Counted from the first letter of the stretch, positions 26,850-35,827 are shown. The stretch: DNA of 64,000 bases from an uncultured Dehalococcoidia bacterium (GCA_951812505.1 CATOSI010000003.1:1-64000); one strand, 5' to 3'. Notes: generated by a model not told the origin, from the letters alone. A program made the numbers and translations.

Positions 26850-27634
26850 TCGCGGACATGCATCCATCGATCGCGGTGGGAGACAGGATCAGACAGCTGT
26901 GCAGGGAGTTCAAGCTGCCGACGCTGGCTGCAGAGACCGTAACGAGGTTCGACGAGGCCGGACACGCCGATGCGCTTCCCACACTCGTTGAGGTCATGGA
27001 GCAGGAAGCGGAGGACCGTCGGATAAGGAGAGTGGACAGGCTGAGGAGGGCGTCCAAGCTGCCGGCGGGCAAGACCTGGGACACCTTCGAGCACGAGCGG
27101 ACTCCGATCAAGCTCAGGCAGCAGCTCAACAGACTTGTCGAAGGGGACTTTGTGGATAGAGGAGTCAACGTGCTGGCGTTCGGTATGCCGGGCACCGGCA
27201 AGACCCACGCCGTATGCGCCATCGGACACCGGCTGGTGGAGTCGAGTCGTTCCGTGCTGTTCATCCCTGCATACCGTCTGGTGCAGGACATGCTCGCTGC
27301 CAAGCGAGACCTGGAACTGCCGCGGATGCTGCGCAAGCTGGACAACTTCGACTTGCTCATCATAGACGACCTGGGCTACCTGCCACAGGGGGCCGAGGAG
27401 TCGGAGGTGCTGTTCACACTCATAGCCGAGCGCTACGAGCGACGTTCCTTGGGCATCACCTCAAACCTGGTCTTCAGTGAATGGGAGAAGGTGTTCGACA
27501 ACCCCATGGCGACCGCGGCGGCCATAGACAGGATCGTTCACCACTCGGTCATACTGGAGTTTGACGTGCCGAGTTACAGGACCGGCGCGGCGCAGAGTAG
27601 TCGCACAGAGCAGGAGTCAGACCGGCAAGAATGA
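26846..27634 (+). CDS. istB: IS21-family helper ATPase IstB
   Basis: ATG 26846 overlaps the istA stop by four bases, with GGAGG seven bases upstream. The 262-residue AAA+ protein has Walker A GMPGTGKT, Walker B LLIIDDLGYL, and sensor-type ITSNLVFSEW. IstB-type ATPases load IstA on target DNA and remodel it for insertion. The gene is full length and ends just inside the right terminal repeats. Confidence 0.95.
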   Translation: MIADMHPSIAVGDRIRQLCREFKLPTLAAETVTRFDEAGHADALPTLVEVMEQEAEDRRIRRVDRLRRASKLPAGKTWDTFEHERTPIKLRQQLNRLVEGDFVDRGVNVLAFGMPGTGKTHAVCAIGHRLVESSRSVLFIPAYRLVQDMLAAKRDLELPRMLRKLDNFDLLIIDDLGYLPQGAEESEVLFTLIAERYERRSLGITSNLVFSEWEKVFDNPMATAAAIDRIVHHSVILEFDVPSYRTGAAQSSRTEQESDRQE

Positions 27635-27676
27635 TTGTCGCATAACCGGCAAGAATGGTTGACGTGTAACACCTGC

Positions 27677-28330
27677 GACTTGACGACGATTCAGCGTACC
27701 CAACTCCGGCAACTGAGATAGCAGAGCGAGGGAGAGCTGCTCGCCCACCCCGGGAACGCTGCTCAGGATTTCATCCTTCTCCCTCCACACCGGACTGCTG
27801 CGCAGTGTCTGTCGCAGACCCTCGTCGATATCGCTCAGTCCCTGCTCAAGCCAGGCGATGTGAGCCTCGATCCATGGGCGGACGGCGACGACCGCGCTTC
27901 CAAGCCGATTCTTCTCAGCCACTACGATGGACATGACCTGGTGTCTGCGGGCAGCCAGAGAACTAAGGACCTAGGTCTCAGCGTCCCTTAGAGGGCGTAC
28001 CGCATCGGTGAAATGGGCCAGTGCGGCCGCATCAAGCGCATCGGTCTTCGCCAGTGTCCCTGTGGCCATGGTGAAGTCTCGGACCTGCCTGGGGTTGACG
28101 ATGACCGCTGGCAGTGCCCCGGCCGCCATGGCTGCAACCGAAGGCAGTTCCAGGCCGCCAGTAGACTCCAGTACCACTATGACAGGATCCAAGGCCTTGA
28201 GCCGTGAGACCAGTTCCCCGATTCCAGACTCGTCATTTGAGATGGTCCACATCTGGCCAGTGGGTCGAACCGCAACGTCCACACAGCTCTTGGACATATC
28301 GATGCCTACGTAAACTGTTTCCTGTTTCAT
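27677..28330 (-). pseudogene. IS110 transposase, N-terminal part with an in-frame TAG
   Basis: ATG 28330 opens the DEDD catalytic domain of IS110 elements (VYVGIDMSKSCVDVAVRP, VIVVLESTGGLE, LAKTDALDAAALAHF). A TAG at 27971-27973 follows RPLRDAET, and the same frame continues with VLSSLAARRHQVMSIVVAEK and ILSSVPGVGEQLSLALLSQL until the IS21 insertion at 27672. The stop probably replaced CAG. The gene was thus inactivated twice, by nonsense mutation and by insertion. Confidence 0.9.
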
Positions 28331-28336
28331 GCATAC

Positions 28337-29131
28337 CTCCAGTGTAGAGCATTGGCCCTTCCTTGCAAGATGCGGGCTTTAGGCCCGGGCAACCGTTCGG
28401 GCTCTGTTTGGAGATGGTGCGGCGACCCTTGCTTGACAACGGTCTATGATGACCAGGGGCGGATCGGTCTGCCGCACCCCACTCCACGTCTGTGAAGTTG
28501 CTATTGGGAACTATTGCCAATATACAAGGGCGACATCGTCCCGAGCCTGATTATTCGTGCCACGCTTCTGAAGTCGGGTGTTTCCCTAGTACCATGTCCA
28601 CATGAAAATGATATGCTCAAATTCACTCATTCGTCATTCCCGCGAAGGCGGGAATCCAGGGCTGGGGGCAGACCAATAAGTGGCAAAACTAACTGGTCAT
28701 GGTACTAGGCTGGATGTGTACTTCCTCTGCTGGTAGATACTTCGCACCATCGTCGCCACCCAGATCTGCGCCTTCTTCGGCACCCGCTGTTCACACACCT
28801 TCCGGCTCGGTGTCTCCGGAGAAACCGGCGGTTGCCACATTGCCTGCCTTGCGATTATCATCGCAAGGGACCATATGGATGGCTCCTTGCTCAAGGTTCT
28901 GACGGAGTGGTCATAGAGGGCGAAGGAACTGCGAAAACCTTCGGCCTTATCGCGGGGCGCCGAAACAGCAGGGTACACACGAGCCGAAGAACTGCCCGAA
29001 TTGCAAGAACCCCTACTGGAACAAGCCCTGCACGCGGTAATCCGGCTTCACTCAAGGACAAATCACAGCAAGCAGTGGTGTGAACACCGACATAATCGAG
29101 TCGACCTAAATCTCTGACGTGGTGACACAGC
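28337..29131. other. Intergenic stretch with a REP-like palindrome
   Basis: About 0.8 kb with no supportable gene. The part next to 28331 is presumably the end of the IS110 element. The palindrome ATTCCCGC-gaag-GCGGGAAT (28636-28655) is the well-known type of short dispersed extragenic repeat; a related one is at 55023-55042. Confidence 0.55.
28636..28655. repeat. REP-like palindrome
   Basis: Perfect 8-bp inverted repeat around GAAG in intergenic DNA; similar in form to 55023-55042. Confidence 0.7.
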
Positions 29132-30040
29132 ATGAATGAAAAGAAATCGGTGGCCAAATGGGGATTCGGCATGTCTCCTATATCATCGCAAATGCGCCAA
29201 CGCTACGATGAGGCTGTGTACAACGTTTCCAGATTGATGAATGGAGAAGAAGTGGACAGCCAAGTAGTCCTGGAATCTCTTAGCGAGTTGAAGGGAATGT
29301 TCAGCAGGTACATTCGCAAAGACCAATGGGACTATGCCATGGTCGGAGAAGAACTAGGCAACCCACCAGCGAGGCACGCACGACTCATTGCCAACGACCT
29401 TTTGAAGTTGCGCCGGGCACTAGTCGCCAACGACACTGATTCTGCCGAGCAAGCCAAGAGAGGGCTTGAGGAAAACTCCATTCTCAAGTACCTCGAAAAC
29501 TACGAAGCCACCAAGCAGGGCCCTGACCAAAACAGAGATGGCGGGTGGATCTACGTTCTCTCGACGAGAGAACAGCCGAACATCCTGAAGATAGGGAGAA
29601 CAAGCAGGCAAGTGTCACAGCGCTCGAAGGAGATAAACGCGGCGACAGGCGTACTCATCCCCTTCGGAGCTCGTTACGTATTCAGAGTGAAAGATCCTGT
29701 CGAGGCCGAAAGGGAAGTGCATCAGGCACTGAGCGAATACCGAATCAGGCAGGACAGAGAGTTTTTTGAAATAGAACCATACAAAGCAGAGCAAATCATC
29801 AGAGAGTGCATCCGGGCCCACCGGTTAAATTACCGCTCCGGTGGTACAATTTTGTGGTTTGACCACCGGAAATTCTACGGGTTCATCTCAACGGAAAATG
29901 AAGGCGACATATTCGTCCATGGCTCCGGCGTCCGAAGGGAGACGGCCGAGAACCTGGCACCAGGAACTCCGGTGACGTTCATACTCAACAGAAATAGTAA
30001 AGGTCCCTATGCGACACGAGTGGCGATTTCTAACGAATAG
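29132..30040 (+). CDS. T5orf172/MUG113-type GIY-YIG protein fused to a cold-shock domain
   Basis: ATG 29132 has only a weak GGTGA upstream. The 302-residue protein has an N-terminal helical region of about 135 residues (QMRQRYDEAVYNVSRLMNG). A GIY-YIG-fold domain of the T5orf172/MUG113 kind follows (GWIYVLSTREQ, LKIGRTSRQVSQRSKEINAA, DPVEAEREVHQALSEYRI, REFFEIEPYKAEQII). The C-terminus is a cold-shock/S1-like domain (GTILWFDHRKFYGFIS, DIFVHGSGV). The first fold is a putative nuclease and the second binds single-stranded nucleic acid, so a targeted nuclease is a reasonable guess. It stands alone among insertion sequences in a defence-rich region. Confidence 0.85.
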   Translation: MNEKKSVAKWGFGMSPISSQMRQRYDEAVYNVSRLMNGEEVDSQVVLESLSELKGMFSRYIRKDQWDYAMVGEELGNPPARHARLIANDLLKLRRALVANDTDSAEQAKRGLEENSILKYLENYEATKQGPDQNRDGGWIYVLSTREQPNILKIGRTSRQVSQRSKEINAATGVLIPFGARYVFRVKDPVEAEREVHQALSEYRIRQDREFFEIEPYKAEQIIRECIRAHRLNYRSGGTILWFDHRKFYGFISTENEGDIFVHGSGVRRETAENLAPGTPVTFILNRNSKGPYATRVAISNE

Positions 30041-30136
30041 CGTGCCGCGGAACGGGCCCACACACATGTGGCGTGTCTCAACGCCCGTACCAGCGAAGCT
30101 AGAGACGCTCAGGAGGCTTGATGGGTAGAGCGAGTA

Positions 30137-30227
30137 AGAAGGGTGCGAAAGCGTGTGGAGTCTATCTTCGGGTGGATGAAGACAGTGGGAGGCTTTCGGC
30201 GGAGTCGGTATGTCAAGGGCGGCGGAA
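30137..30227 (+). pseudogene. C-terminal scrap of an IS5-family transposase
   Basis: The frame reads VRKRVESIFGWMKTVGGFRR then SRYVKGG, a highly conserved IS5-group C-terminal motif. It is cut by the IS1182-type element that starts at 30228, and I see no continuation on the other side. Confidence 0.75.
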
Positions 30228-31924
30228 TATTGTGTCTGTCTCAAAAGTCGGACGGCTCGGTAAGGTGTAGAATGTCGGAGAGACTCTGACTGGGAGGATT
30301 GCAGATGCCCCTTCGAGAGATGAACCGAGATCAGGCCTGGCTGTTACCGCCGACTCTTGACGAACTGGTTCCTCCGGATCATCCGGCACGATTCGTTGCC
30401 GAGTTCGTGGATGCGCTGGAGCGGGAGGACTGGAGGGAACTGGATGTGCAGCCGGATGGAGAACCAATGGGAGCACCGGCCTACCATCCCCGAGCTTTGC
30501 TGAGTGTGTGGCTGTATGGCTTTATGACTAACGTGCGCTCGTGCCGCAAGCTGGAGTCAGCCTGCCGGGATCAGATCCCCTACCTGTGGCTGACCGGATG
30601 GCAGCAGCCTGATCACAACACCTTATGGCGGTTCTATCAGAAGCATCGGCGGAGTATGAGAGGGCTGTTCAAGCGCACGGTGCGTACCGCGGTCGCAATG
30701 GAGTTGGTGGATTTGGCGGTGCAGGCGGTGGATGGAACGAAGGTGTACGCCAACGCAGCGCTGATACAGACCTATGATGCCAGACGATTGCAGGAGTTGC
30801 TTGATCGGGTGAAGGGTGCCATAGAGTCTCTGGAGGCCCAGAACGAAGGCGGGGACGATGGAGTTGTGGCGCGTCTTCCCGAGAAGCTGGCAGAGCGGAA
30901 GGCGCTGCGACAACGTGTCAGACAGGCCATGAAGGAACTTCCGAGCAAGGAGCGTCCAAATCGGTACAAGCGTCCGGCGCGCATCAATCTGACCGACAAA
31001 GACGCCAGGTTGATGCGGACTCGACAGGGAATAGTGCCCGGATACAATGCCCAGGCCATGGTCTCGCCCGTTGCCGCCGATGGGGGAGTTACCGGCATGT
31101 TGGTGACCGCTTCGGACGTAGTGGACGAGCCCAATGACGCCGCTCGTCTGACCATGATGACCAGACAGGCAGAGGAGGTGAGCGGGGCAAGGGTACCGAT
31201 GACACTGGCGGACGCCGGCTACTTCGCCGGCAGGCATGTGGCGGAATTACACCAAAGAGGCCAGCAGGTGGTGATGCCCGACATGGCGCGACCGACGAAC
31301 CATCCATACCACAAAGACCAGTTCATATACGATGAGGGAACCGACAGCTACACCTGTCCTCATGGAGAGGTACTCGCCTTCACAGGCATGAAGAGCAATA
31401 AGGCAAAGAAGGCAAGGGAGTATCGGATAGTCTCAGCGTCGGTGTGTAGGGAATGTCCAGCTTTCGGGGTCTGCACCAGGAACATTTCGGCTGGACGCAC
31501 TCTGGAGATCGGACCATACGACGTGGCACTACGCCGTCATAGGGACTGGATGGCGACCGATGAAGCCCAACAAGCCTATCGCCGCCGGTTGCCTCTGATC
31601 GAGCCACTCTTCGCGATTATTAAGAATCAGCTTGGAGCGCAACGATTCTCGCTGCGAGGCATAGTCGATGTCAGGGCCGAATGGGACATGCTCGTCACAG
31701 CATTCAACCTTAGGACTCTCTGGCGTGTGTGGCGAACCGGCGCCGGCATCCGTTGGGACCCTGCCTGAGGATTGATCGAAGGTAATCACTGGCCTCCGCC
31801 ACAACTTTCCTGAACTGGGCTTCCACGAAGCCTGCATTAGCATCAAAACAACCAGTCTGCTCGTATTGCCCTTTATGACGGGTCTCCCTTCTTTACACAG
31901 CTTACTTTTGAGACAGACACAATA
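30228..31924 (+). mobile_element. IS1182-type insertion sequence with perfect 21-bp inverted repeats
   Basis: TATTGTGTCTGTCTCAAAAG T (30228-30248) is repeated in inverse at 31904-31924. The 1697-bp element contains one intact transposase gene. Its right end lies only 34 bases from the higB start. Confidence 0.9.
30305..31768 (+). CDS. IS1182-family transposase
   Basis: ATG 30305 follows GGGAGG at seven bases; a TTG two codons earlier is possible. The 487-residue protein has the IS1182 N-terminal DUF772 domain (HPARFVAEFVDAL, YHPRALLSVWLYGFM, SCRKLESACRDQIPYLWLTG) and a DDE core with D in QAVDGTKVYANA, D in TLADAGYFAG and E in LIEPLFAIIKNQLG. A cysteine cluster (CRECPAFGVC) lies before the last catalytic residue, as is usual. 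It appears complete. Confidence 0.94.
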   Translation: MPLREMNRDQAWLLPPTLDELVPPDHPARFVAEFVDALEREDWRELDVQPDGEPMGAPAYHPRALLSVWLYGFMTNVRSCRKLESACRDQIPYLWLTGWQQPDHNTLWRFYQKHRRSMRGLFKRTVRTAVAMELVDLAVQAVDGTKVYANAALIQTYDARRLQELLDRVKGAIESLEAQNEGGDDGVVARLPEKLAERKALRQRVRQAMKELPSKERPNRYKRPARINLTDKDARLMRTRQGIVPGYNAQAMVSPVAADGGVTGMLVTASDVVDEPNDAARLTMMTRQAEEVSGARVPMTLADAGYFAGRHVAELHQRGQQVVMPDMARPTNHPYHKDQFIYDEGTDSYTCPHGEVLAFTGMKSNKAKKAREYRIVSASVCRECPAFGVCTRNISAGRTLEIGPYDVALRRHRDWMATDEAQQAYRRRLPLIEPLFAIIKNQLGAQRFSLRGIVDVRAEWDMLVTAFNLRTLWRVWRTGAGIRWDPA

Positions 31925-31958
31925 CTGTACCACTTTGAGTGAACATTGACCGGGGTAA

Positions 31959-32246
31959 ATGAGCGCTCTGATTAGATCGTTTCGCCATCGAGGACTGAGG
32001 AGACTCTATGAACGAGGCGACCCTGGCAGGGTCGCCGCCGACCAATTGGACCGAGTCACCCTCGCCTTGGCAGACCTGGATGCAGCCAGGAAGCCGAGCG
32101 ACCTTGATCTACCGGGATACAGACTGCATCCACTCAGAGGGGACCGACGAGGATTATGGAGCATTTCGATTTCTGGGAACTGGCGAATCACGTTCAGGTT
32201 TGAAACTGGAGACGTGTACGACGTCGATCTCGTCGATTATCACTGA
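31959..32246 (+). CDS. higB: HigB-type toxin (RelE/ParE superfamily)
   Basis: ATG 31959 opens a 95-residue RelE-fold mRNA interferase ([59 protein letters not shown]). HigB cleaves mRNA at the ribosome when free of its antitoxin. The antitoxin gene follows after 16 bases, the usual toxin-first order. The IS1182 element ends 34 bases upstream and may have replaced or supplied the promoter. Confidence 0.9.
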   Translation: MSALIRSFRHRGLRRLYERGDPGRVAADQLDRVTLALADLDAARKPSDLDLPGYRLHPLRGDRRGLWSISISGNWRITFRFETGDVYDVDLVDYH

Positions 32247-32262
32247 TGAGGAGGAAGAAACC

Positions 32263-32559
32263 ATGCCCATGAAGGATCCACCCCATCCGGGTCCCAGCGT
32301 CAGAGAGAACTGCTTGGACCCTCTTGACCTAAGCGTTACTGAGGCAGCGGAGGTTCTGGGGGTTGCCCGTCATACCCTTTCGCGGGTATTGAACGGTCAT
32401 GCGGCGATCTCGCCCGACATGGCCATTCGCCTGGAGAAGGCAGGTTGGTCCAGTGCCGACTTCTGGCTGAGCCGTCAGACTGCGTACGACCTTGCTCAGG
32501 CGCGCAAGGGTGAAGACAGAATACAAGTCGAGCGCTATCAGCCTTTGCCCACTGCATAG
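32263..32559 (+). CDS. higA: HigA-type antitoxin (XRE family)
   Basis: GAGGAGG precedes ATG 32263. The 98-residue protein has the HigA HTH domain ([50 protein letters not shown]). It neutralises HigB and normally represses its own operon. The last codons abut a truncated transposase gene on the other strand, but the length matches the family, so the antitoxin seems whole. Confidence 0.9.
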   Translation: MPMKDPPHPGPSVRENCLDPLDLSVTEAAEVLGVARHTLSRVLNGHAAISPDMAIRLEKAGWSSADFWLSRQTAYDLAQARKGEDRIQVERYQPLPTA

Positions 32560-32791
32560 GAGTCGCCTTCCTCACAGCCTCATCGTATATCCTCCGCCCC
32601 TTGGGAATTGCCCTGGTTGACACATCTTCACCCCGTTCCAGGAGCCTGACTACGTGTTTGCGATGACAACCAGTAATGGCTACGAACTCGTCCAGCATCC
32701 GACTTTTATCCTTCTTCGGCGCCTCTCTGTACCGACTGCGAATGGCCCCGATCACTTCGATCCTAGTCGCCAAGCTAACGTCTCCAACCAT
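32545..32791 (-). pseudogene. N-terminal fragment of a DDE transposase
   Basis: GAGGAGGTAAGAG precedes ATG 32791. The 80 or so residues (LATRIEVIGAIRSRYREAPK, DKSRMLDEFVAITGCHRKHV) match the N-terminal HTH of an integrase-core transposase group. The sequence then runs into higA and no catalytic domain remains. The repeats at 32809-32910 are its terminal repeats. Confidence 0.7.
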
Positions 32792-32808
32792 CTCTTACCT
32801 CCTCAACA

Positions 32809-32910
32809 TGGGTAACGCCATTGTGAGGCAATGACCTAATTTGGGTAACATCGACGTGAGGCAATAGCTTAAGTTGGGTAACGTTTTTGTTGAGGCAACG
32901 CGCCCGCAAA
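32809..32910. repeat. Three imperfect tandem repeats of an insertion-sequence end
   Basis: The unit GGGTAACxxxxxxGTGAGG with CAATGAC-like tail recurs three times at about 33-36-base spacing just upstream of the transposase fragment. This is the layout of multiple transposase-binding repeats at an IS terminus. Confidence 0.75.
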
Positions 32911-32935
32911 AATAGTTGACGCGGTACAACGGGTC
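32905..32935. repeat. IS21-like end remnant
   Basis: CCGCAAAAATAGTTGACGCG matches the right-end remnant at 16832-16852 and directly abuts the tandem repeats of another element. Confidence 0.65.
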
Positions 32936-33159
32936 TATCCGCGCGTGTACGGGGAAGCCGTTCGCGTTCTTCATCTGTAGTCGTGTTCATAGTTCTGTCC
33001 CTGTCATCTTCAACGTTGCTGCTCTGGCCACGCGAAACTGATCTGGTATCTGCGCCTTTGGCGTATGAGGCCCGCGCGCTCCGCCGGAGCGATTCTCTGT
33101 GTTTCATCCTGACTTTGAAGATACATCGGGATCCAGCCACGTTCTGCTTACGTGTCTTG

Positions 33160-33540
33160 TCAGACTTTCGATGTCAGCATTCGATGGGCCATATCGTATT
33201 CTGGGCGACAGCATCTCTTGAATCTTCTTCCGCTTCGGCAAGGGCAGGGGCAGGGGCTGTTTCGTCCGCGTTGCAGCATCTCCTTAGCGTAAGTTGCGTA
33301 CTCTTTGTATCCGTCGTCGGAATGGGAATATTCCGCCCAGAGTCTTTTGCGGGCGGATTCAAGACCATGTTGTTCGATGTATGCTAGGCGATAGAAGAAC
33401 GGAACGACCATTCTGCTGATGAATGAAGTGACCTTGATGCTCTTGCCCGTATAGACTTGGATCCCGAGGCAGCATACATTCTTCGGATCGCCGGGATAGC
33501 AGTGAAGGTCAACGATCCGCCTGATTTTCCAGGCTCGCAT
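33160..33540 (-). CDS. C-terminal half of E2-like protein with SEC-C zinc motif
   Basis: AGGAG before ATG 33540 could allow reinitiation. The protein begins WKIRRIVDLHCYPGD then NVCCLGIQ, which resembles the active-site segment of prokaryotic E2-like proteins (His, Pro/Asp-rich loop, catalytic Cys). An acidic and aromatic helical part follows (WAEYSHSDDGYKEYATYAK), then a SEC-C zinc motif (GRNSPCPCPCRSGRRFKRCC). It is in the same frame as the gene at 33556-33831 and separated from it only by one TGA, so the two were almost certainly one protein of about 223 residues. Confidence 0.75.
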   Translation of the reverse strand: MRAWKIRRIVDLHCYPGDPKNVCCLGIQVYTGKSIKVTSFISRMVVPFFYRLAYIEQHGLESARKRLWAEYSHSDDGYKEYATYAKEMLQRGRNSPCPCPCRSGRRFKRCCRPEYDMAHRMLTSKV

Positions 33541-33555
33541 TATCTCCTGAACCCT

Positions 33556-33831
33556 TCAACCCGTCTCCCTGACGATGGGCCACGGGTTGAAGAGCGTGGG
33601 TTGAAACCTGAGATTGACGTTGACCTCAAACTCCGTATGGATATATTCGGCCGCGCGGCTACCCGAAGGTTGGGGCAGTATCGTAAACGAACCCGTCGAG
33701 TGATCATACTCGGCGGAGATCAGAAGCGTACCGTCGATCTGGTGTGAGTCGGGCGCGTAGACCAGACCCGGTTGCTCTCTACGCAATGCAGCCAGGTCCG
33801 CGTGTGAAGGTGAAACCAGGATGGTGTCCAT
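33556..33831 (-). CDS. N-terminal half of E2-like protein of the CBASS operon, ends at a premature TGA
   Basis: ATG 33831 lies 13 bases after the CD-NTase stop. The 91 residues (YAPDSHQIDGTLLISAEYDH, YIHTEFEVNVNLRFQP, FNPWPIVRETG) fit the start of prokaryotic E2-like domains that accompany CD-NTases in type II (short) CBASS, where the E2 protein conjugates or primes the cyclase. The stop at 33556-33558 follows RETG where the family would continue G-R, so GGA probably became TGA. The downstream frame continues seamlessly. Assignment to E2 rests on motif order, not on a search. Confidence 0.7.
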   Translation of the reverse strand: MDTILVSPSHADLAALRREQPGLVYAPDSHQIDGTLLISAEYDHSTGSFTILPQPSGSRAAEYIHTEFEVNVNLRFQPTLFNPWPIVRETG

Positions 33832-33844
33832 GGCGACTCGTATT

Positions 33845-34870
33845 TCATTCCATGTACGGAGCGTAGGGACGTGGCGGCGGAAATGTCTGTGTAGATATGC
33901 CAGCGGTCGCCAATGTCGTGGTCCTCGTTCTGCCTGAATCCGAAGATGACTTGACCTTACTCTTGGCAGGCTGGGAGTCAGAGTCATCCTCGCTGTCGTC
34001 GAAGTCGTCGAGCAGACGCTTCCAAATCTTCAGGGAATTCGTCCTGTTCGTCTCATCAAGCGCCCTTCTGGCAGTCTTCGCATGCGCGTTGATCTGCTTT
34101 CGGAAGTAGTCATACTGGTTCGGTTCCCAAGGTGTTTTCAGCACGAGTTCCGGATTACCCGGATTCTTGATCACGGGTATATTGTCAGACTCTTTCAACC
34201 TGTCGCTGATCCGTTCCAGAACTGTGGTAAGCGTGTCGGCGACGGCGCTGACGCATTCGGAATCCTCGTCGATGTCGCGAATCGTTTCCCCGGCGAGAAC
34301 CGTCAGTATCACGGAGGGCGCCTGGAAGTTGCTCTTGTGGTCTCTGAGATGCTTGAGTATTCTCACGACATGCTTGAGATTGCCATTTGTGAGCCGATTG
34401 CGTTCATTGAACCACTCCTGGAGCGCGGTGCCGTCCGTCTCCTCCAGGTCATCCTCACTTCTCGGGCAGACATAGTATTTGCCGTTGTCCTCCACGCAGG
34501 GCACAAGGTCGACATGGCATTGTCCAGAGTATTGAACGGTGACGGCCCTGTTCCCGAGTTCCAGCTTATCTTTGTACCTGTTGGATTCCTTTAGCGTATC
34601 GTAGAGATCCTCGATGTACGGGGCCGGTTTGTTTCCGTCCTTCTCGACGATAAGTAGGATATCCGCGTCGAACTCGTTGCGAGGTCTCACGGGCTGGATG
34701 ATGGTCCTCAGAGCATAGGATCCTTGTTTCTCCCAACGGGTCAGGCTATCCATGTGATTTGCTAGATAACTGGTAAGAGCATCGACGTGTGTGTCGAGGT
34801 CTCCGATCTGCCCATCGGTGATGTTGATGTGGTCACGAAGCAGAGCATCGAATCTCTCGCTGAATTTCAT
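33845..34870 (-). CDS. CD-NTase (SMODS-domain nucleotidyltransferase) of a CBASS system
   Basis: AGGAG lies seven bases before ATG 34870. The 341-residue protein has the nucleotidyltransferase signature: GS in KQGSYALRT (about 50-51), DxD in NEFDADILLIVE (68 and 70) and a third Asp in GQCHVDLVPCVED (121). A helical OAS1-like C-terminal region follows, and the last 45 residues are Ser/Asp-rich and disordered, ending PRPYAPYME. CD-NTases make cyclic oligonucleotides on phage infection that activate an effector. Its neighbours (SLOG-like protein upstream, E2-like protein downstream) form a short type II CBASS-like operon. The tail could be the site of E2-linked conjugation, as C-terminal tails are in other type II systems. 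Confidence 0.88.
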   Translation of the reverse strand: MKFSERFDALLRDHINITDGQIGDLDTHVDALTSYLANHMDSLTRWEKQGSYALRTIIQPVRPRNEFDADILLIVEKDGNKPAPYIEDLYDTLKESNRYKDKLELGNRAVTVQYSGQCHVDLVPCVEDNGKYYVCPRSEDDLEETDGTALQEWFNERNRLTNGNLKHVVRILKHLRDHKSNFQAPSVILTVLAGETIRDIDEDSECVSAVADTLTTVLERISDRLKESDNIPVIKNPGNPELVLKTPWEPNQYDYFRKQINAHAKTARRALDETNRTNSLKIWKRLLDDFDDSEDDSDSQPAKSKVKSSSDSGRTRTTTLATAGISTQTFPPPRPYAPYME

Positions 34871-34903
34871 GTGTTTACTCCTGATTGGTGACGCTTTTCG
34901 GCG

Positions 34904-35689
34904 TCAAAGTATTTTGGAAATGACTTCTCTGGTAAGGCCCACCAAGGCGGACCTGCCGACGATGATAGTAACAGGTTTCATAGAGTTGAGAATTCTTCTG
35001 CCTGCCGATCCTCTCAGCTCGGCGGACATCATTTCTATTATTCTCTTCGATACGCGCTGAGCGGATTCATCGTCAAAGACTTGGAGGGAATCGACCTGAC
35101 TCACGAAGTCCTCGCGTGACTTGGACATGAATGACTTGGGGTCGCGGATACTCTCCGAATACAGCTTGGATGCGCCCGCGTCTTCCGGCTGAGCGGGTAT
35201 ATGGAAATTGAGCGGCAATACAGGTTTGCCCACCTTCCGCAACCTTTCGGCGGTGTCCTCGACCCCGATTCCATCGCCGATGGCGATGGCCGCGTTCGTC
35301 AGGTCAGCCTGGGTTTCCCTGATGCGACCTCCATTCCAGAGGGGAGGAGGACGGTCTTCTGTATTGCCCGATAGACTGTTGAGGGTTGCGCGCTGTTCCT
35401 CAGATAGGATGCTTCTCCATCGGGGATGTCGGACGGTGCGGAGCAGGATTCTGTCGGTGCGGTACACATTCTGAAACTCGGACGCCGCTTCCAGGATGTC
35501 CCAATCGAACGGGACCGTCGAGTTGGCCCTGCCTGAGTTTATGAGGACAACGAGTCTTCCACCCTCGCGCAGGGCCTCATGGGCAAGGCATTTCACGAGC
35601 GTCCGGGCCAGCGTGATGTCCTCATCGGTGGATTCGACGGGCAGGCTACCCGTGATATGGACGAATTTTCCGACAAGGTCGTTTCCCAT
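34904..35689 (-). CDS. SLOG-like (LOG/Smf-DprA fold) protein, probable CBASS sensor/effector
   Basis: GGAGG lies six bases before ATG 35689. The 261-residue protein has a Rossmann-like SLOG layout: VHITGSLPVESTDED at the start, HEALREGGRLVVL, and a diagnostic block DLTNAAIAIGDGIGVEDT plus AERLRKVGKPVLPLNF. SLOG domains bind nucleotides and were predicted as ligand sensors in cyclic-nucleotide systems. As first gene of the operon it takes the effector position of CBASS. It lacks transmembrane segments and any nuclease motif I recognise, so it may act by nucleotide or NAD hydrolysis or through unknown partners. Confidence 0.72.
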   Translation of the reverse strand: MGNDLVGKFVHITGSLPVESTDEDITLARTLVKCLAHEALREGGRLVVLINSGRANSTVPFDWDILEAASEFQNVYRTDRILLRTVRHPRWRSILSEEQRATLNSLSGNTEDRPPPLWNGGRIRETQADLTNAAIAIGDGIGVEDTAERLRKVGKPVLPLNFHIPAQPEDAGASKLYSESIRDPKSFMSKSREDFVSQVDSLQVFDDESAQRVSKRIIEMMSAELRGSAGRRILNSMKPVTIIVGRSALVGLTREVISKIL

Positions 35690-35827
35690 GTACAGCCTCC
35701 ACAGCGTTCGACAGAGCTTGGGATAGGTATTTGTCCTGTTAGTCCTTCAAGTTACAAAAAGCGATAGTTGCTTATCATAGCGAACCTTTTGTAAACTTGG
35801 CAAATATAGCCATGGAAGGAAGACGAC

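Noticed and set aside
32800..32930. CRISPR array
   Set aside because: Only three imperfect units without unique spacers, adjoining a transposase start; this is an insertion-sequence end.
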